Of a stretch of DNA of 31,641 nt, positions 23,721 through 30,544 are shown piece after piece. The translations under genes were made by a program, and so were the position numbers. The notes below the pieces were generated by a model. It was not told where the DNA came from and searched no databases. It saw nothing but the letters and a program-made list of their open reading frames with translations. The DNA is from Clostridia bacterium (GTDB lineage: Bacteria; Bacillota; Clostridia; Oscillospirales; CAG-272), in the NCBI GenBank assembly GCA_900770605.1, contig CAAGKS010000032.1, positions 1-31,641 of the forward strand, read 5' to 3'. How positions within the stretch are numbered: position 1 is the stretch's first letter; each line of letters opens with the position of its first letter.

Positions 23721-24584
23721 ATGTTCGGATACGTAAGAGCGCATAGCGCGGAGCTTAAGGTGAAAGAATACGAGGCATATCGCGGCGTTTATTGCGGACT
23801 GTGTCGCTCTATGGGTAAGTGTACGGGGCAGTGCTCGCGAATGACGCTGAGCTACGATTTCGCATTTCTCGCGCTTTTGAGGATATGCATATCGGGCGAG
23901 GCGATAGAGTTTGAGCAGCGCAGATGTATAGCGCACCCCCTCAAAAAGCGCAATATGATGAAGTCGGGTCCCACACTTGAATATTGCTCGCGCGCGGCGG
24001 CTATACTCAATTACCATAAGATCAAGGACGATCTCTCGGACGAAAAGGGATTTGCCAAGATCGGCGCGACGCTCGTGCTTCCGTTCGTTTCGACGGCAAG
24101 AAAAAAGGCGCTCCGCGCAGGACTTTTGGAGCTTGACCAAAGCATACGCGCTTTGCTTTGCGAGCTGTCAGAGATAGAGAAAAAGGAGCTCGCAAGCGTT
24201 GACGAGCCCGCGGCGGTGTTCGGAGAGATACTTTCGCAAATATGCGCGTATGGGCTCGAGGGCAGTAAGGAGCGGATAGCGGCGCAGATCGGCAGAAGCG
24301 TTGGAAAATGGATATATTCCGTTGACGCGCTCGACGATATCCGCGAGGACGCTAAACGCCGCAGATATAATCCGTTTATCCTGCTTTACGGCGGCGAAAT
24401 GCCAAACTCGGAGCAGCTCGCTCCTATCGCAGACGCGCTCAGAGCGGCGCTTTGCAGCGCGGAGAATGCTCTTGACCTTATTGAGTGCGATAACCGTGAT
24501 ATTAAAAATATAGTAGATAATATAATGTTTCTCGGATTGCCCGACGTTACCGACGGCGTGATACGAAAGCTTCAAAAAGATTAA
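23721..24584 (+). CDS. DUF5685 family protein with two Asp-rich motifs
   Basis: 287 residues from the ATG at 23721 (AGAGGAG upstream), starting MFGYVRAHSAELKVKEYEAY, a typical DUF5685 N-terminus. It is all alpha in character. Conserved-looking Cys occur in YCGLCRSMGKCTGQC (about 24-38). Two acidic motifs stand out: YHKIKDDLSDEKG (Asp103, 104, 107) and DALDDIREDAKRRRYNPF (Asp202-210). Their spacing and form recall the two Asp-rich motifs of squalene/phytoene synthases (DxxxD and LRDxxED-x-RRGR). Biochemical function is not known. It lies 38 bases after the ABC exporter and 21 bases before a J-domain protein, a pairing I believe is common in Clostridia. Confidence 0.82.
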   Translation: MFGYVRAHSAELKVKEYEAYRGVYCGLCRSMGKCTGQCSRMTLSYDFAFLALLRICISGEAIEFEQRRCIAHPLKKRNMMKSGPTLEYCSRAAAILNYHKIKDDLSDEKGFAKIGATLVLPFVSTARKKALRAGLLELDQSIRALLCELSEIEKKELASVDEPAAVFGEILSQICAYGLEGSKERIAAQIGRSVGKWIYSVDALDDIREDAKRRRYNPFILLYGGEMPNSEQLAPIADALRAALCSAENALDLIECDNRDIKNIVDNIMFLGLPDVTDGVIRKLQKD

Positions 24585-24605
24585 AATAGAAGGGAAGTCG
24601 ATTAA

Positions 24606-25235
24606 ATGATGAACGATCCTTACAAGGTGCTTGGCGTTTCGCCTGACGCTACCGACGAAGAGGTTAAAAAGGCATACCGTGATCTTGCCCGCAAGTATCA
24701 TCCCGATAAATACCGCGACAGCGATCTTGCTGATCTTGCAAGCGAGAAGATGAAGGAGGTCAACGCGGCTTACGAGGAGATAGAAAAGATGCGTAAGAGA
24801 GGCGGCTCGAATAATTCGCGCGGCGGATATTCGGGAAGCTATGCAGGAAATACCTCGTCAACGGGCGACGCAAGATATAATGAGATCAGAAGATTTATAA
24901 ATACAGGCAATATCCCCGCCGCAGAGCAGAAGCTCTATTCTATCGTTGAGGGTGACAGAGGCGCAGAGTGGAATTTCCTTATAGGTTGTGTAGCCGTTAA
25001 AAAGGGAAATTTCGTGGACGCGCAGAGATATTTTGATATCGCCTGCTCGCTCGATCCGTATAATAACGAATACCGCGCGGCTCAGGCGCAGCTCAGAAAT
25101 CGCGCGGCAGGATACGGCGGACATTACAGGACCGCAAATTCCGGCGGTTGCGATAGCTGCGATATCTGTACGGGACTTATGTGCGCAGACTGTTGCTGCG
25201 AATGCTGCGGCGGTGACCTTATAAGCTGCTGCTGA
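24606..25235 (+). CDS. J-domain protein with TPR-like middle and cysteine-rich tail
   Basis: 209 residues. Residues 4-63 are a J-domain with HPD at 32-34, the DnaK-stimulating motif. A Gly/Ser/Asn linker (about 65-90) follows, then a helical TPR-like segment (about 90-165, NTGNIPAAEQKLYSIVEGD...NFVDAQRYFDIACSLDPYN). The last 28 residues hold eleven Cys (CDSCDIC, MCADCCCECCGGD, ending ISCC). It lacks the DnaJ Gly/Phe and CxxCxGxG zinc domains, so it is not a general DnaJ. The tail could bind zinc or an Fe-S cluster, or be palmitoylation-like anchored; all of this is inference. It is tightly coupled to the DUF5685 gene, suggesting a joint role with DnaK. Confidence 0.88.
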   Translation: MMNDPYKVLGVSPDATDEEVKKAYRDLARKYHPDKYRDSDLADLASEKMKEVNAAYEEIEKMRKRGGSNNSRGGYSGSYAGNTSSTGDARYNEIRRFINTGNIPAAEQKLYSIVEGDRGAEWNFLIGCVAVKKGNFVDAQRYFDIACSLDPYNNEYRAAQAQLRNRAAGYGGHYRTANSGGCDSCDICTGLMCADCCCECCGGDLISCC

Positions 25236-25245
25236 CGGAGGAGAT

Positions 25246-25770
25246 ATGACCTCAGGCGTAAATAAAACTAAAAGAATAGCCGTCCTGTCAATGCTTTCGG
25301 CGCTTGGAGTGGTTATACTTTACGCAGGCGCGTTGATATCAGTTATGGATATCTCGGCGGCGGTGATCGCATCGCTGCTTGCGGTGTTTGCGGTGATAGA
25401 GTACGGTAAGGGCGCGCCGTGGCTGGTCTTTGCAGTCACCTCGCTCTTGTCCTTGCTCCTGCTTCCGCAAAAAACTCCCGCGGTGATGTACGCGCTGTTT
25501 TTCGGCTATTATCCTATATTGAAGGGAATATTCGAGAAAAGGGGAAGGATATCGTCCTGGGTGTTAAAGGAGATATCATTTCACATAGCGCTTGCGGCGA
25601 TATATTTTGCGATGAGAGTGCTGGCATTCGAAAGCGTTGATATGCCCGTGCCTATGCTCGCTCTTACGGTAGTGCTGTGCGAGGTGATCTTCCCCCTGTA
25701 CGACGTCGCGCTCACAAGAGTAATATCATTTTATATATATAGACTGCGAGACCGCCTCAAAATAAAATGA
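25246..25770 (+). CDS. Small integral membrane protein, possibly ECF-transporter-S-like
   Basis: 174 residues with about six hydrophobic segments. The start TKRIAVLSMLSALGVVILYAGALI resembles the first helix of ECF transporter substrate-binding (S) components (KxxAxxAMLxALxxV), and the fold size fits, but no substrate motif (ThiT, RibU, BioY) is visible. GGAGGAG is directly before the ATG, which comes ten bases after the J-domain gene, so the genes are co-translated. Spore or septum membrane proteins of similar size are alternatives. No dedicated terminator is seen before the rpmH promoter except an A/T-only palindrome at about 25812-25835. Confidence 0.75.
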   Translation: MTSGVNKTKRIAVLSMLSALGVVILYAGALISVMDISAAVIASLLAVFAVIEYGKGAPWLVFAVTSLLSLLLLPQKTPAVMYALFFGYYPILKGIFEKRGRISSWVLKEISFHIALAAIYFAMRVLAFESVDMPVPMLALTVVLCEVIFPLYDVALTRVISFYIYRLRDRLKIK

Positions 25771-25840
25771 CGTATCGGGGCGCGAAAATTGGCGTTTGAC
25801 CGTATAAATTTGTTTTTTGATAAAAAATCAAAAAAATTAC

Positions 25841-25869
25841 TTGACAAACCGAATAAAATGTGGTTTAAT
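25841..25869 (+). promoter_or_regulatory. Promoter of the rpmH operon
   Basis: TTGACA (25841-25846), 17-base spacer, TTTAAT (25864-25869). The transcript has a leader of about 100 bases before rpmH. Confidence 0.75.
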
Positions 25870-25887
25870 ATAAGATGTCATTGTATA

Positions 25888-25948
25888 AAGCGTAATTTGG
25901 CTGTAAAGCAACACGCTTCCGGAATATTCCGGATATCTCGTGATCCGG
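25888..25948 (+). promoter_or_regulatory. Structured leader of rpmH
   Basis: AAGCGT/ACGCTT (25888-25918) forms one stem. CCGGAATATTCCGG (25919-25932) is self-complementary, and its second half competes with CCGGAT...ATCCGG (25929-25948). I do not recognise a known ribosomal-protein leader. Alternating hairpins suggest possible control, but no T-run follows. Confidence 0.5.
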
Positions 25949-25978
25949 GATACAAACAACAACAAGGAGGTGCATGAA

Positions 25979-26113
25979 ATGCTTAGAACTTATCAACCCA
26001 AAAAGCGTCAGAGAAAGAAAGAGCATGGTTTCAGAAAGAGAATGGCTACCGCTGACGGTAGAAACGTCCTCAAGAGAAGACGCGCTAAAGGCAGAAAAAG
26101 ATTGACCTATTGA
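25979..26113 (+). CDS. rpmH: 50S ribosomal protein L34
   Basis: 44 residues, MLRTYQPKKRQRKKEHGFRK at the start and RRRAKGRKRLTY at the end; the whole sequence fits L34. AAGGAGG lies eight bases before the ATG at 25979; an ATG five bases earlier is in another frame. It is a small, very basic component of the large ribosomal subunit. It heads the operon with rnpA, yidD, yidC and jag, and a terminator-like hairpin separates it from rnpA. Confidence 0.98.
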   Translation: MLRTYQPKKRQRKKEHGFRKRMATADGRNVLKRRRAKGRKRLTY

Positions 26114-26134
26114 TCAGGTCGTGCCAAAAACAAT

Positions 26135-26170
26135 AAAACCGCCGATGACTACGTGTTCATCGGGGTTTTT
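26135..26170 (+). terminator. Attenuating terminator between rpmH and rnpA
   Basis: AAAACCGCCGATGA pairs with TCATCGGGGTTTT (one bulge) and is followed by T's. It ends 19 bases before the rnpA start. Partial termination would keep RnpA far below L34, as in other bacteria. Confidence 0.82.
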
Positions 26171-26188
26171 GGTATATGGGTAAAATTT

Positions 26189-26590
26189 ATGAAAAACGTA
26201 GCAATAAGAGAACACCATCTGTATAACAAGGCCTTTCAGAGAGGCAAGAAGCAGGTGGGGAAATACGTTGCCGTTTACGTTCTTCGGGATTTGGCGGCAG
26301 AGCGCCTGAAAAACGCTCATCCGCAGAAGATAACCGTTAACCGCTTGGGGCTTTCGGTGTCCAAAAAGATCGGCGGCGCAGTAGAGCGCAACCGCGCAAA
26401 GCGCGTGATCCGCGCGGCGTACGATAGCGTAAAGCAGGAGCTGAAAACGGGCAATCTTATTGTTATCAGTCCCAGAACGGCGATAAACGGTGCTAAAAGC
26501 ACAGAGATCGGTCTTGAGCTCAGAGCGGCATTTGAGGCGCTTGGGCTTATATCCCGACCTGCGACGGCAAAGGACGAAAAAACATTATGA
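26189..26590 (+). CDS. rnpA: Ribonuclease P protein component
   Basis: 133 residues from the ATG at 26189; starting MKNVAIREHHLYNKAFQRGKK fits the family start, although the ribosome site is poor (only TGGG nearby). With RNase P RNA it matures tRNA 5' ends. Seen: LGLSVSKKIGGAVERNRAKRVIRAAY, containing the RNR motif that contacts RNA. Length is normal with a slightly long C-tail. The stop codon overlaps the yidD start (ATGA). The weak site and upstream terminator would both keep expression low. Confidence 0.95.
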   Translation: MKNVAIREHHLYNKAFQRGKKQVGKYVAVYVLRDLAAERLKNAHPQKITVNRLGLSVSKKIGGAVERNRAKRVIRAAYDSVKQELKTGNLIVISPRTAINGAKSTEIGLELRAAFEALGLISRPATAKDEKTL

Positions 26591-26886
26591 AGTACGTGTG
26601 CATATTGCTCGTACGCTTTTACAGGAAATTCTTATCACCGCTGAAACGAACTCCGTCATGTAGGTTCACGCCTACGTGCTCTGCCTATGCTCTTGAAGCA
26701 TTTACGAAACGTGGCTTTTTTGTGGGATTTGGACTTACGGTGTGGCGCATATTGCGATGCAACCCGTTCTCCGTGGGGGGATACGATCCCGTTCCGGAGA
26801 AAAAGGCAAAGAGGATCCCCAAATACGATACGGAGAGTGTAAGAAGACGTCCTCACAATGACATTGATGCGGGAGACCGCAAATAA
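26587..26886 (+). CDS. yidD: Membrane protein insertion efficiency factor YidD
   Basis: 99 residues. LVRFYRKFLSPLKRTPSCRFTPTCSAYALEAFTKRG... (shown in part) and ILRCNPFSVGGYDPVPE are diagnostic, with the three conserved Cys present. It is a small amphipathic membrane-associated protein thought to help YidC/Sec insertion. Its ATG overlaps the rnpA stop by four bases, so it is translationally coupled. The last 20 residues are a polar extension. Confidence 0.96.
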   Translation: MKYVCILLVRFYRKFLSPLKRTPSCRFTPTCSAYALEAFTKRGFFVGFGLTVWRILRCNPFSVGGYDPVPEKKAKRIPKYDTESVRRRPHNDIDAGDRK

Positions 26887-26903
26887 AAAGAGAGGAAATT
26901 TCG

Positions 26904-26927
26904 CGCATTAAAACGGCGCGGAATGCG
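26904..26927 (+). promoter_or_regulatory. Hairpin between a displaced ribosome site and the yidC start
   Basis: CGCATT (26904-26909) pairs with AATGCG (26922-26927). The only SD-like sequence (AGAGGAAA, about 26891-26898) is about 40 bases from the yidC ATG; folding the hairpin would bring it nearer. Confidence 0.4.
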
Positions 26928-26936
26928 TTATATCTT

Positions 26937-28154
26937 ATGAATATCATGGATATAATCAACGTACCCTTTGGATACGTTATCAGATTTTGCAACATGCTGG
27001 TAAACAATAATTATTTGTTTGCCCTGCTTCTGTTTGCAGTTATAATCGAGGTAGTATTGCTTCCTTTCGGTATAAAGCAGCAGAAGAACTCTATTAAGCA
27101 AGCCAAGCTCCGTCCCAAAGAAATGGCTATACGCAAGAAGTATGCGGGACGTGACGATAACCCCACCAAGCAGAAGATGACACAGGAGATACAGGAGCTG
27201 TATCAGAAGGAAGGCTATAATCCCATGGGCGGATGTCTGCCTCTCCTCATTCAGATGCCTGTTCTTATCGCGCTCTATAACATCGTAATGAACCCCCTCA
27301 AGTACATTTGCCAGCTCAGCGAGGCTACTATCGAGCAGCTCGCAAGCATCGCAAAGGCGGTCACAGGCGCAAATTACGACGTTGCGAGAAACATCGGCCT
27401 GCTCAGTGACATCAAGGGAATGGATTACTCTGTTTTCGAAGGCGTTGAGGGATTTACTCAGGAGATATATAATAATCTTCCTAACCTCAAAATGTTCGGC
27501 GGAGCCATCGACCTTGGCGCAACCCCCTCGTTCAAGCCTATCAATTGGCTCCTGATCGTTCCCATCCTTACCTTCGTAACCTACTTTATCAGCATGAAGG
27601 TCACCAGAAAGATGACCTATCAGCCTCAGGCAGATGATAAGGCAACGGGATGCTCAAACAAGATGATGGACCTTATGATGCCCTTGTTCAGCGTATGGAT
27701 CGCATTCAGCGTTCCCGCGGCTATCGGCGTTTACTGGATATTCAAGAGCATACTCGGTACGATCAAGCAGATAATCCTTCGTTACGTTATGCCTTTGCCT
27801 AAGTTCACAGAAGAGGACTTCAAGGCGGCAGAGAAGGAAATGGCGGCAAAGCAGACACAGGCTCCCAAGACAAAGTCTGGCAAGGTAGTTCGTTCCTTGC
27901 ATCATATCGACGACGAGGATTTTGAAGATACTCGCGAGGCAGGAAAGCGCCGCCGCGAAGCACTTGAGGCTCAGGAAGCGGCAGAGCTTGCCGAGGCTGA
28001 GAAGAAGACTCAGGTAAAGATTCCCGGACTTAAGGCTGACGACAGAGCTCAGAAGAACAAGAAGAAGCTTGAGCAGAGGGAAAAGGAAGCAGAAAAGGGC
28101 GAGACTACCGAAGAGCCCGTACAACAAGAGAATAATACGACAGACGGAGAATAA
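26937..28154 (+). CDS. yidC: Membrane protein insertase YidC
   Basis: 405 residues. It inserts proteins into the membrane, alone or with SecYEG. Seen: an N-terminal helix, then NYLFALLLFAVIIEVVLLPFGIKQQKNSIK (shown in part here as the first core helix with its basic cytoplasmic hairpin), YNPMGGCLPLLIQMPVLIALY (in part), and core helices ILTFVTYFISMKVTRKM and MPLFSVWIAFSVPAAIGVYW. An extracytoplasmic insertion of about 80 residues follows the second core helix. From about residue 290 the tail is long, charged and Lys/Glu-rich, as in many Gram-positive YidC proteins that bind ribosomes. The start lacks a nearby ribosome site (see the hairpin at 26904-26927). jag follows four bases after the stop. 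Confidence 0.96.
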   Translation: MNIMDIINVPFGYVIRFCNMLVNNNYLFALLLFAVIIEVVLLPFGIKQQKNSIKQAKLRPKEMAIRKKYAGRDDNPTKQKMTQEIQELYQKEGYNPMGGCLPLLIQMPVLIALYNIVMNPLKYICQLSEATIEQLASIAKAVTGANYDVARNIGLLSDIKGMDYSVFEGVEGFTQEIYNNLPNLKMFGGAIDLGATPSFKPINWLLIVPILTFVTYFISMKVTRKMTYQPQADDKATGCSNKMMDLMMPLFSVWIAFSVPAAIGVYWIFKSILGTIKQIILRYVMPLPKFTEEDFKAAEKEMAAKQTQAPKTKSGKVVRSLHHIDDEDFEDTREAGKRRREALEAQEAAELAEAEKKTQVKIPGLKADDRAQKNKKKLEQREKEAEKGETTEEPVQQENNTTDGE

Positions 28155-28158
28155 TACA

Positions 28159-28809
28159 GTGAAAAAAGAAGTAATCATCACAGCTAAGACCGTTGAAGAG
28201 GCAGTTGCTCTCGCGGTAACAGAGCTTGGTGCGCCCAACGCCGAGAGCGTTGAATATACAGTTCTCGAGGAGCCCAAGAAGGGACTTTTCGGAATCGGCG
28301 CGCAGAACGCTAAGATCAGCGCCAGCTATAACGAGGGCGGAGAGGTAAGAGCTCTTGCTTTCGTAAAGCAGCTCCTTAGCGATATGGGTATCGAGGCAGA
28401 GGTCAATATGGAGGACGGTGAGGACGGAGCGAAGAAGATCTCCGTTTGCGGCGAGGACGCAGCAGTTCTTATCGGACACCACGGCGATACACTCGACTCC
28501 TTGCAGTACCTTGCAAATCTTGCGGCAAACAAGAGAGTTGACGGCAAGAAGGAGGCTTACGTTAAGATAAACGTTGACGTAGAGGGCTACCGCGCAAAGA
28601 GAGAGGAGACTCTCAGAGCGCTTGCAAGAAGAATGGCTTCCAAGGTTCAGAAGTACAAGAAGAGCGTAATGCTCGAGCCTATGAACCCCTACGAGAGAAG
28701 AATAATCCACTCTGAGATCCAGAACATAGAGGGCGTTTCCACAAACTCTATCGGCTCTGAGAACAACAGAAAGATAGTTATCTTCCTCGATAACGGAAAC
28801 GAGTATTGA
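28159..28809 (+). CDS. jag: RNA-binding protein Jag/KhpB (Jag_N, KH, R3H)
   Basis: 216 residues from the GTG at 28159, chosen because GGAG overlaps the yidC stop just upstream and because KKEVIITAKTVEEAVALAV is the standard Jag N-terminus. Domains: Jag_N (about 1-50, GLFGIGAQNA), KH-II (about 75-150, GHHGDTLDSLQYLANLAAN), R3H (about 150-214, MNPYERRIIHSEIQNIEGV, R-x3-H core). It binds RNA with KhpA and affects cell division in Gram-positives; it is the usual yidC neighbour. Here the terminator follows directly, and mnmE/mnmG are absent. Confidence 0.96.
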   Translation: MKKEVIITAKTVEEAVALAVTELGAPNAESVEYTVLEEPKKGLFGIGAQNAKISASYNEGGEVRALAFVKQLLSDMGIEAEVNMEDGEDGAKKISVCGEDAAVLIGHHGDTLDSLQYLANLAANKRVDGKKEAYVKINVDVEGYRAKREETLRALARRMASKVQKYKKSVMLEPMNPYERRIIHSEIQNIEGVSTNSIGSENNRKIVIFLDNGNEY

Positions 28810-28814
28810 TAAAA

Positions 28815-28850
28815 AACGCCACAGTCAAGCAGACTGTGGCGTTCTTTTTT
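28815..28850 (+). terminator. Terminator of the rpmH-jag operon
   Basis: AACGCCACAGTC-AAGCA-GACTGTGGCGTT followed by CTTTTTT. Perfect 12-bp stem, six bases after the jag stop. Confidence 0.95.
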
Positions 28851-28910
28851 GTTAAACTAAAACCACCGGCAGCGCCGATGGCTACAAAAAGCTTTAGCTT
28901 TGCACGGCCC

Positions 28911-29024
28911 CCGCCGCAGCGGAAGGCTCCCTTGTGCAAAGGGAGCTGTCACCGAAGGTGACTGAGGGATTGTACTTGTGGTAAAACATAATAAAACAAT
29001 CCCTCCGCCACGGCTGGCGGTCAT
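28911..29024. repeat. Intergenic palindromic repeat, copy C
   Basis: Inverted relative to copy B and nearly identical to it from GCGGAAGGCTCCCTTG through the spacer GGTAAAACATAATAAAAC. Tips: GTCACC-GAA-GGTGAC and CCGCCA-CGGC-TGGCGG (29005-29020). The element lacks the terminal arm and ends directly against the stop codon of spoVAE (29027). The 60 bases before it (28861-28910) contain small palindromes (AAAGCTTTAGCTTT) that may belong to the same mosaic. Confidence 0.88.
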
Positions 29025-29026
29025 GA

Positions 29027-29398
29027 CTACTTTGGCCGCCTTTTTGTGACTATCGCGGCTATGAAGGACATCACCAATACCGCGGTTATAACGGCGGACG
29101 AAGCGGTGAGAGGCCCGCGCAGTATTCCAAACGCGCCGTCCTTGTCAATCGCCTCGCGAACTCCGTTTGCAATAACGTAGCCAAAGCCCGTCAGCGGCGT
29201 CGAAGCTCCCGCGGCGGCAAAATCCATAAGCGGCTCGTAAAGCCCCACCGCGCCGAGAATAACTCCCGTCACCACGTATCCCGTGAGTATCCTCGCAGGC
29301 GTCAGGGCAGTACGGTCTATGAGTATCTGCGCTATCACACATAGCGCGCCGCCCACCAGAAATGCGAAAACGTAATCGCGTATCATATCCATGCTCAT
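29027..29398 (-). CDS. spoVAE: Stage V sporulation protein AE
   Basis: 123 residues with about four hydrophobic helices. FAFLVGGALCVIAQILIDRT at the start and GASTPLTGFGYVIANGVREA in the middle are diagnostic of SpoVAE (SpoVAEb). It is part of the SpoVA channel in the inner spore membrane that moves dipicolinic acid during sporulation and germination. Its ATG overlaps the spoVAD stop by four bases, so the two are translationally coupled. Repeat copy C abuts its stop codon. Length is normal. Confidence 0.95.
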   Translation of the reverse strand: MSMDMIRDYVFAFLVGGALCVIAQILIDRTALTPARILTGYVVTGVILGAVGLYEPLMDFAAAGASTPLTGFGYVIANGVREAIDKDGAFGILRGPLTASSAVITAVLVMSFIAAIVTKRRPK

Positions 29399-30399
29399 TT
29401 TTTATCCCCCTTGCTCTCAAGACGTATAAGATGCGCCACGGCGGGAATTGACTGCCCCTGCTGAATGCTTGATGGGCTCATCATCGCGCCCGTTCCGATA
29501 AATAAAAGATCTCCAAGCTCGCCCGAGCGTAGCTTTTTCAAAAGATGCGCCGCAAGCACCACCGCCGAGCAGCCACAGCCCGAGCCGCCCGCGTGCTTGT
29601 CCTGCCGTATGCGGTCGTATATCAGCGCACCGCAATCGTTGTATTTTGCGCGAATATCAAGGCCCTCGCGGGCGAGAAGCTCGCACAGTATCCTCCCGCC
29701 CTCAAAGCCGAGGTCTCCCGTAATTATCGCGCCTGCCCTAGATACGTCAGCGCCCGAAAGCTCAAAATACCGCCGTATAGTGTCCGCGGCGACAGGCGCC
29801 ATAGCCGGCCCCATGTTAGAGGCGTCCTTTATGCCTTTTTCTATTACGATGCCGGGGAGCGCCTGAGTTATCTCAACGTCTCCCGCCGTGCTGACCTCAA
29901 ACGCCGCCGCACCCGTCACCGTCCATTGTGATGTCGGAGAGCGCACGCCGCCGTATTCGGTGGGGGAGCGGTATTGACGCTCGGCGGCAAGAAAGTGCGA
30001 TGAGGTCACGGCGGCGCATCGCCGCATATGACCTGCGCTCACGCTCATAGCGCAGAGCATAAGTCCCTCGGCGGCAGTCGAGCAAGCGCCGTATAATCCA
30101 AAATAGGGAACGTCAAAATCAAGCAGGCCGTATGCCGAGCCCACACATTGATTTTGCAGGTCACCTGCGAATAAAGCATCGAAATCGTCCGCGGTAAGAT
30201 TTGATTTTTTGAGTAGCGTCTCAAACGCCCGCTTTTGCATCGCGCTTTCCGCAAGCTCCCAGGTCTTCGCGCCAAAAAGATCGGTGCTGTCGCGCAGATC
30301 GAAGCAGTGACCCATAGGCCCGAGCGCCTCGTGCTTTCCAACAACAGAGGCGGCGTGCGATATATACGCCCCGCGCGTGTTTATGATTTTACCCGTCAT
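29395..30399 (-). CDS. spoVAD: Stage V sporulation protein AD
   Basis: 334 residues, normal length. A soluble thiolase-like protein known in Bacillus to bind dipicolinic acid at the inner spore membrane. Seen: GKIINTRGAYISHAASVVGKHE near the start (in part), LFAGDLQNQCVGS, YGACSTAAEGL with a Cys at the thiolase position, SSHFLAAERQYRSPTEYG, and GSGCGCSAVVLAAHLL near the C-terminus. TAAGGAG is about 12 bases from the ATG. No clear forespore sigma-G promoter could be made out in the 145 bases up to the divergent udp gene. spoVAC, normally just upstream, is missing. Confidence 0.96.
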   Translation of the reverse strand: MTGKIINTRGAYISHAASVVGKHEALGPMGHCFDLRDSTDLFGAKTWELAESAMQKRAFETLLKKSNLTADDFDALFAGDLQNQCVGSAYGLLDFDVPYFGLYGACSTAAEGLMLCAMSVSAGHMRRCAAVTSSHFLAAERQYRSPTEYGGVRSPTSQWTVTGAAAFEVSTAGDVEITQALPGIVIEKGIKDASNMGPAMAPVAADTIRRYFELSGADVSRAGAIITGDLGFEGGRILCELLAREGLDIRAKYNDCGALIYDRIRQDKHAGGSGCGCSAVVLAAHLLKKLRSGELGDLLFIGTGAMMSPSSIQQGQSIPAVAHLIRLESKGDKK

Positions 30400-30465
30400 T
30401 TGAGTGAAATTCTCCTTAAAAAATATTTTACTGCTATTATTTGCAAAAAATATTCGGTATATGTC

Positions 30466-30494
30466 TTGAAAATGTTATTTTAAATTGATATAAT
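30466..30494 (+). promoter_or_regulatory. Sigma-A promoter of the uridine phosphorylase gene
   Basis: TTGAAA (30466-30471), 17-base spacer, TATAAT (30489-30494), about 50 bases before the ATG. Confidence 0.82.
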
Positions 30495-30544
30495 ATAGTT
30501 AGTATATATTTCGTTTTAATTTTTTGATATGAGAGGAAAAGACC

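Noticed and set aside
29399..30544. A sigma-G promoter for spoVAD
   Set aside because: Several loosely similar boxes exist in the A/T-rich gap but none has both elements at the right spacing.
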